In this document: positions 39,970 to 43,103 of the stretch, one piece after another
How the letters are laid out: each line of letters starts with the position of its first letter
Numbering within the stretch: the first letter of the stretch is position 1
IMG/VR virus record: IMGVR_UViG_3300035682_000067
Coordinates: 1-43,103 of that record
DNA from: a virus
Strand: one strand, 5' to 3'
DNA length: 43,103 nt
Notes under the pieces: generated by a model
Told to the model about the DNA's origin: nothing
The model's database searches: none
What the model saw: only the letters and a program-made list of their open reading frames with translations
Made by a program: the position numbers and the translations under genes

Positions 39970-39998
39970 ATACTACACTATGCCAGCCCCTATGTCAA
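39970..39998 (-). promoter_or_regulatory. Early promoter flanked by operators C and D
   Basis: TTGACA (39993-39998), 17-bp spacer, TAGTAT (39970-39975) on the - strand. Operators lie about 33 bp below the -10 and 23 bp above the -35. Confidence 0.62.
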
Positions 39999-40021
39999 GT
40001 CCTAAGGTATGGGTACCTGAC

Positions 40022-40037
40022 TTCCCACAAATGGGAA
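40022..40037. promoter_or_regulatory. Palindromic operator D
   Basis: TTCCCA-CAAA-TGGGAA, the reverse complement of C, upstream of the promoter at 39970-39998. It is not in a transcript leader of that promoter, which favours a DNA-binding role. Confidence 0.66.
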
Positions 40038-40154
40038 TTGTTGCGCGACGGCCCGACATACCCCAAACTCGGCGCGAGTTAGCCCCAGCGACATCACGGC
40101 GTCCCGGCAGAGTAGATAGCGGGTCCGGGTTGGCCCGGATTTCGGGCATGAAGA

Positions 40155-40184
40155 AGCCCCCTAACCCTCGCGGGCTAGGGGGCT
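40155..40184 (-). terminator. Rho-independent-type terminator of the first early gene
   Basis: AGCCCCCTA (40155-40163) pairs with TAGGGGGCT (40176-40184), nine perfect bp with a 12-nt loop; on the - strand the stem is followed by TTCTTC. It lies 14 nt after the 189-aa gene. The remainder of 40038-40154 holds no gene. Confidence 0.75.
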
Positions 40185-40198
40185 ACCTTCGTGCGGTA

Positions 40199-40768
40199 CT
40201 AGGCGACCTTTGCCGCCTTAGGTGTTGCGGCGCCGATTTCGGTAGCGACTGCGCGCATCGTATCGAGGATTTCTGCATCGGTTGGCGTCAATTTCATGTG
40301 GAGATCATTAGCGAATTGGCGCGATAACGTGAGCCATTCGGCGCGGCGACTCTCCGGGGTGGTGACGACTACGGCGGGCTTTGCGGCGACCTTGGGCTTT
40401 GCGGCGGCTTTTGTCTTTGCGGCGCGCTTAGCCTTAGCGACGACTGGCATGAGAGCCTCTAAATCCTTTAAAGATTTCGCGCCAGTCATCTGTTCTTTGT
40501 CTAATTGGTCGCCGCACAATTTCACTTTGATAGCGTCGGCCTTGGGGTTAGCGATTAGCCACTTCCCTGTGATGTTGTCGCGCGACACCTTGGACTTGCT
40601 CACTCCCGTAGCGATAACTTTCTTTGCGATCGTGTCCTTCGATGTGGCGAGAGCGATAAGGCCAGCGCGTACCTGCGCGACCTTTGCGGCGCGGTCTTTG
40701 CTGGTCACTGCGTAGTGGAGGATGAGCGCGTTCAGGTAGCCGGTTACGTATTCGTTTGAATCGGACAT
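40199..40768 (-). CDS. Unknown early protein with Lys/Ala linker, 189 aa
   Basis: ATG 40768 with GGGAGGTCCGAA; the 31-residue extension from 40861 runs through the operator/promoter area. Residues 1-85 are helical and include IAKKVIATGVSKSKVSRD, a possible HTH. A linker of Lys/Ala/Pro follows (AKRAAKTKAAAKPKVAAK), then a C-terminal helical domain. It is a separate transcript ended by its own terminator and flanked by operators. A regulator of the early region, or of its own promoter, is plausible but not shown. Confidence 0.75.
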   Translation of the reverse strand: MSDSNEYVTGYLNALILHYAVTSKDRAAKVAQVRAGLIALATSKDTIAKKVIATGVSKSKVSRDNITGKWLIANPKADAIKVKLCGDQLDKEQMTGAKSLKDLEALMPVVAKAKRAAKTKAAAKPKVAAKPAVVVTTPESRRAEWLTLSRQFANDLHMKLTPTDAEILDTMRAVATEIGAATPKAAKVA

Positions 40769-40796
40769 TTCGGACCTCCCTTGTTTTATGGGATTG

Positions 40797-40808
40797 TTCC
40801 CATGGGAA
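40797..40808. promoter_or_regulatory. Palindromic operator F (no spacer)
   Basis: TTCCCATGGGAA, a perfect 12-bp palindrome with the same half-sites as the other operators, adjacent to the presumed -10 of the 189-aa gene. Confidence 0.55.
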
Positions 40809-40809
40809 G

Positions 40810-40838
40810 AACTTACTACCTCCCGAGATGTATGTCTA
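40810..40838 (-). promoter_or_regulatory. Weak candidate promoter of the 189-aa gene
   Basis: TAGACA (40833-40838), 17 bp, TAAGTT (40810-40815) on the - strand; both hexamers depart from consensus. Placed by analogy with the other early promoters and the operators around it. Confidence 0.35.
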
Positions 40839-40881
40839 GTCGAATCGCAAGAAATATACATTTATTTTATTGGGTACCTAA

Positions 40882-40897
40882 TTCCCATTTGTGGGAA
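40882..40897. promoter_or_regulatory. Palindromic operator E
   Basis: TTCCCA-TTTG-TGGGAA, identical to operator C, upstream of the 189-aa gene at the beginning of the gene-free stretch 40862-41341. Confidence 0.66.
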
Positions 40898-41017
40898 ATT
40901 GGAACCGGACACCAACGTCCGATAATCGGTGGATCGACGATCTCGGCACGGGTGAGCAACTATGCCACTTTGCCCAATAACCTCTCAGTGTGCCCCCTAG
41001 CCCCACCTAGCCCCATC

Positions 41018-41033
41018 TCGAACACACGTTCGA
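41018..41033. promoter_or_regulatory. LexA/SOS box 1
   Basis: TCGAAC-ACAC-GTTCGA, a perfect 6-bp inverted repeat that matches the actinobacterial SOS-box form TCGAAC-N4-GTTCGA. Part of the early/late divide. Confidence 0.75.
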
Positions 41034-41069
41034 AGCACAGCGATAACCACCACCCATATAGGTAATGAG

Positions 41070-41085
41070 TCGAACATACGTTCGA
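41070..41085. promoter_or_regulatory. LexA/SOS box 2
   Basis: TCGAAC-ATAC-GTTCGA, 52 bp from box 1, about five turns of the helix, so two dimers could bind on the same DNA face. No clear -35/-10 pair is visible beside it. Confidence 0.75.
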
Positions 41086-41273
41086 AACACTCACCCCTCC
41101 CCCTCCCCCTCTCCCAACACCCGAAACCACCACGGGCTGAGTTGTATGCACGTCCTACCTATTGATGTCAGATAGTCGGACGTCCATGCAAAATGTATGA
41201 CCGGGGGCATGCCGAGACACCCCCACCCCCCCCTATATACATAGGTTTGAGTTCGTGTTGTGTCAATGTTGGT

Positions 41274-41344
41274 GCTCCACTACAGGGGTGTGTTATGCTC
41301 CACAACAGGGTTCCACAACAGGATTGGGGTTGCTCCACAACATG
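41274..41344 (+). repeat. Four direct repeats of GCTCCACAACAGG before the RHH gene
   Basis: Copies begin at 41274 (CTACAGG variant), 41297 (exact), 41310 (GTTCC variant) and 41332 (ending CATG, covering the RHH start codon). Inverted copies occur inside the gene at 41383-41392 (10 bp) and 41642-41654 (perfect 13 bp). Candidate pac site or operator for the RHH protein. Confidence 0.7.
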
Positions 41345-41695
41345 CGTAATGATTACAGGAGTGGCCGTAAGGTGTTGCATGTTGTTGTGGAGGTGGAGTT
41401 GCATGACCGGGTAAAGGCTTTGGCTGCTGCTGCTGGTTGCAGTATCACGGAGTTTGTTACTAAAGTTTTAGAGAAGGGAACAGATTATGTTGCTGACGTT
41501 GGACCCGCAGATAGTGTCATGTCTGGAGCGAAGGGCAGCGTTAACGGAGCACACAGTGCAAGAGGTAGCGGCAGCGGTGTTGTCGGTGGTCCTGTTGGAC
41601 GAGGAGTAGACTGGGACTCTATTCTCGTTGCAGGTAAGAAACCTGTTGTGGAGCCGTCTGTTGTTTCTGCTGATGAATGGTTAGACATTGCGTAA
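41342..41695 (+). CDS. Ribbon-helix-helix DNA-binding protein, 117 aa; possible small terminase
   Basis: ATG 41342 is taken; a GTG at 41372 with AGGAG ten bases upstream is an alternative. The N-terminal domain fits the Arc/CopG ribbon-helix-helix fold: a beta strand VLHVVVEVELHD, helix DRVKALAAAAG, turn, and second helix SITEFVTKVLEKGTDY. A Gly/Ser linker (about residues 55-85) leads to a conserved-looking C-terminal peptide (PSVVSADEWLDIA). It overlaps the TerL start by 8 nt and carries repeat copies in and around its gene. A DNA-recognition subunit for packaging is therefore attractive; a simple autorepressor is the alternative. Confidence 0.72.
   Translation: MRNDYRSGRKVLHVVVEVELHDRVKALAAAAGCSITEFVTKVLEKGTDYVADVGPADSVMSGAKGSVNGAHSARGSGSGVVGGPVGRGVDWDSILVAGKKPVVEPSVVSADEWLDIA
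41642..41654 (-). repeat. Inverted copy of the GCTCCACAACAGG repeat
   Basis: CCTGTTGTGGAGC, the exact reverse complement of the 13-mer, lies near the 3' end of the RHH gene, about 330 bp from the direct copies. A second, shorter inverted copy is at 41383-41392. Confidence 0.65.
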
Positions 41696-43103
41696 AGTTG
41701 ATCTAGACAAGTGGCAGAAATACTTTACCGCCCGCAATGACGGCTTAAGTGTTGATGCGTCTGCTACCAGAGCGAAACTGTCTAACTCCACCGCCTACAG
41801 GTTTGAGCGAGGCGACCCAACGTCCGGTGGCCTAGAAGCCGCATCTGTCCTAGGGATATCTGTCGTTGGCGGCAACCTAGTCTCCCAACCCCTATCCCCC
41901 GAAGCACAACAAGCGTTAGAAGATTTCAGTTACTTTCGTATGAGATATTTTGGGCGCAAATCTTTACCGTGGCAAGAACGAGCAGCCTACGAGGTTCTGC
42001 GGTCGATTGAGTCTCGTGACCGCGAATATGTCGTTATGAACGAACCACCCGGCTCCGGCAAATCCACCCTCTTCACCCACGACATTCCCTGCTGGCTCAT
42101 CGCCCGTGACAGGACGATCCGTATCCAGATTGGTTCTCGCACTGAGCGACAAGCCCGAATGTATGTCAGTCGAATGAAACGTTCCCTAGAACGCGACGCG
42201 CCCCTAAGAACGGACGCTGATTCTCTTACTCGCGGGATTTCTTTTGACGCAGAATCGTGCCTTCAAGACGACTTTGGTGCGTTCAAACCAGAAGGCCGAT
42301 CCGACCTGTGGCGAGGAGAAGCCCTCGTTGTCAGGCAGATAGATGGCGTGCAACTTGACGATAAGGAAGCCACGGTTTCCGCGTGGGGCCAAGACTCAGG
42401 TTTCCTCGGAGGCCGCTTTGATCTTGTCCTGTGGGATGACCTTGTGGATCGTAAGAACACTAAGACCGCTGAGTCGAAGGATCAATTGCGGGAGTGGTGG
42501 GATGCTGAGGCAGAAACCCGCCTAGAACCCGGAGGCACCCTCCTCCTACAAGGGCAGCGAATCCAACACGACGACCTCTACCGTTACTGCCTAGACAAGC
42601 AAACCCTTGACGAAACCCCCAAATATCGGCATGTCGTATTCAAAGCACATGATGAAGACATTTGCACAGGTAACCACGACGAGGTAAAGCCGTGGCCCAA
42701 AGGCTGCCTACTAGACCCACACCGATTGCCGTGGAAACATTTAGAAACTTTGAAGCACAATAATCCGCGCTCGTTTGCCATCATGTACCAGCAAGAAGAC
42801 GCCGACACTATAGGTGGCCTAGTTGATATTGCTTGGATCACCGGAGGGCAAGACGTTGAAGGATACCCTGCACCCGGCTGCCTAGACCGCGAACGGTCAT
42901 TCCTAGAACCACCAGTGAACCTACTCAACGGCAACGGCTGGTCCTTCATCACCGTAGACCCATCCCCAACCGAATGGTGGGGCATCATCTGGTGGCTATA
43001 CGACCCAGACTCAGGCAACCGGTACATTATCGACCTACACAAGCGGCGCATGAACCCAGAACAGTTCTTGTCGTTAGACCTCAACACGTTCGACTGGTCT
43101 GGG
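41688..43103 (+). CDS. Terminase large subunit, N-terminal part (ATPase) with extra HTH-like domain
   Basis: TTG 41688 is the only start: a stop lies two codons upstream and the next ATG is 252 nt further on. The first 60 residues (KYFTARNDGLSVDASATRAK, then LSNSTAYRFERG) resemble a helix-turn-helix. The ATPase follows: Walker A GSGKST (122-127), Walker B LVLWDD (246-251) and coupling motif LLLQGQR (285-291). The protein continues at position 1. Start overlaps the RHH gene by 8 nt, so small regulator and motor are co-translated. Confidence 0.9.
   Translation, partial: MRKVDLDKWQKYFTARNDGLSVDASATRAKLSNSTAYRFERGDPTSGGLEAASVLGISVVGGNLVSQPLSPEAQQALEDFSYFRMRYFGRKSLPWQERAAYEVLRSIESRDREYVVMNEPPGSGKSTLFTHDIPCWLIARDRTIRIQIGSRTERQARMYVSRMKRSLERDAPLRTDADSLTRGISFDAESCLQDDFGAFKPEGRSDLWRGEALVVRQIDGVQLDDKEATVSAWGQDSGFLGGRFDLVLWDDLVDRKNTKTAESKDQLREWWDAEAETRLEPGGTLLLQGQRIQHDDLYRYCLDKQTLDETPKYRHVVFKAHDEDICTGNHDEVKPWPKGCLLDPHRLPWKHLETLKHNNPRSFAIMYQQEDADTIGGLVDIAWITGGQDVEGYPAPGCLDRERSFLEPPVNLLNGNGWSFITVDPSPTEWWGIIWWLYDPDSGNRYIIDLHKRRMNPEQFLSLDLNTFDWSG
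42886..43103. repeat. Right copy of the terminal overlap
   Basis: Matches bases 1-218 apart from five synonymous differences; see the left copy. Counting one copy only, the genome unit is 42,885 bp. Confidence 0.95.

Noticed and set aside
35505-39998. L5-type stoperators
   Set aside because: The shared bases TGTCAAG are explained by the -35 hexamer; the rest of the stoperator consensus is absent and no copies were seen away from promoters.
28463-41000. Integrase or lysogeny module
   Set aside because: No tyrosine or serine recombinase motif and no attachment-site-like tRNA fragment were seen on either strand.
40862-41341. Hidden gene or tRNA in the gene-free stretch
   Set aside because: No frame with a ribosome-binding site and no cloverleaf was found; the stretch holds operator E, two SOS boxes, polypyrimidine tracts and the repeat cluster.
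41193-41414. + strand frame crossing the repeats and the RHH start
   Set aside because: No ribosome-binding site, Cys/Pro-rich random-looking sequence, and it conflicts with the RHH gene.

Overview
The window is the complete genome of a tailed double-stranded DNA phage, opened inside the large terminase gene. Bases 1-218 recur at 42886-43103 with five substitutions, so the molecule closes into a circular (or circularly permuted) map of about 42,885 bp, and the terminase gene runs from 41688 across the junction to 656. The phage looks like a podovirus: it has terminase, portal, scaffold, an HK97-fold-type capsid protein, two tail-nozzle-like proteins, fibres, holin-like proteins and an amidase, but no tape measure, tail tube or sheath. 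An actinobacterial host, possibly a freshwater one, is likely. The reasons are two perfect actinobacterial-type LexA boxes (41018 and 41070), a secreted transglycosylase/Rpf-like protein, a peptidoglycan amidase, and several small proteins of kinds common in actinophages (wHTH, DUF6378-like, DUF6321-like, CxxC-HTH). The host is inferred, not shown.

Late region, + strand, 41342-28499 through the junction. The order is RHH protein (possible small terminase), TerL, portal, and a giant 1884-aa virion protein with three mid-sized partners (candidate ejection proteins). Then come a promoter and folded leader, scaffold, capsid, a run of small very basic proteins, a collagen-like fibre with its own glycosyltransferase, two nozzle-like proteins, a set of fibre and glycine-rich adhesin genes, holin candidates and amidase. 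A metallophosphoesterase with a CxxC-HTH partner, a DUF6378-like protein, a zinc ribbon and a methyltransferase close the block. Almost all genes overlap by 1-11 nt or abut.

Early region, - strand, 40768 down to 28463. This is a dense array of small genes: an unknown Lys/Ala-linker protein, ArdC-like antirestriction protein, SSB, a wHTH replication-initiator-like protein, a secreted transglycosylase-like protein, a Holliday-junction-resolvase-like nuclease, an HNH nuclease, a Rad52-family annealing protein, a Cas4/RecB-type PD-(D/E)XK exonuclease and a GT4-like glycosyltransferase. About ten of the small genes across the genome encode Cys-rich zinc-ribbon microproteins, most of them here. No DNA polymerase, helicase, primase, integrase or RNA polymerase is visible, so replication must lean on the host. 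Two + strand genes interrupt this region: an unknown 111-aa gene and an HNH homing-type nuclease that overlaps a neighbour in antisense.

Regulation is the most original part. At least four near-consensus promoters on the - strand share the extended sequence CTTGACAYRGGTA with a 17-bp spacer. Six palindromes of the TTCCCA-N(0-4)-TGGGAA type sit around these promoters or just before ribosome-binding sites. The early/late divide carries the two LexA boxes exactly 52 bp apart. A cluster of GCTCCACAACAGG repeats brackets the RHH gene beside the terminase, which makes it a candidate packaging (pac) or autoregulatory site.
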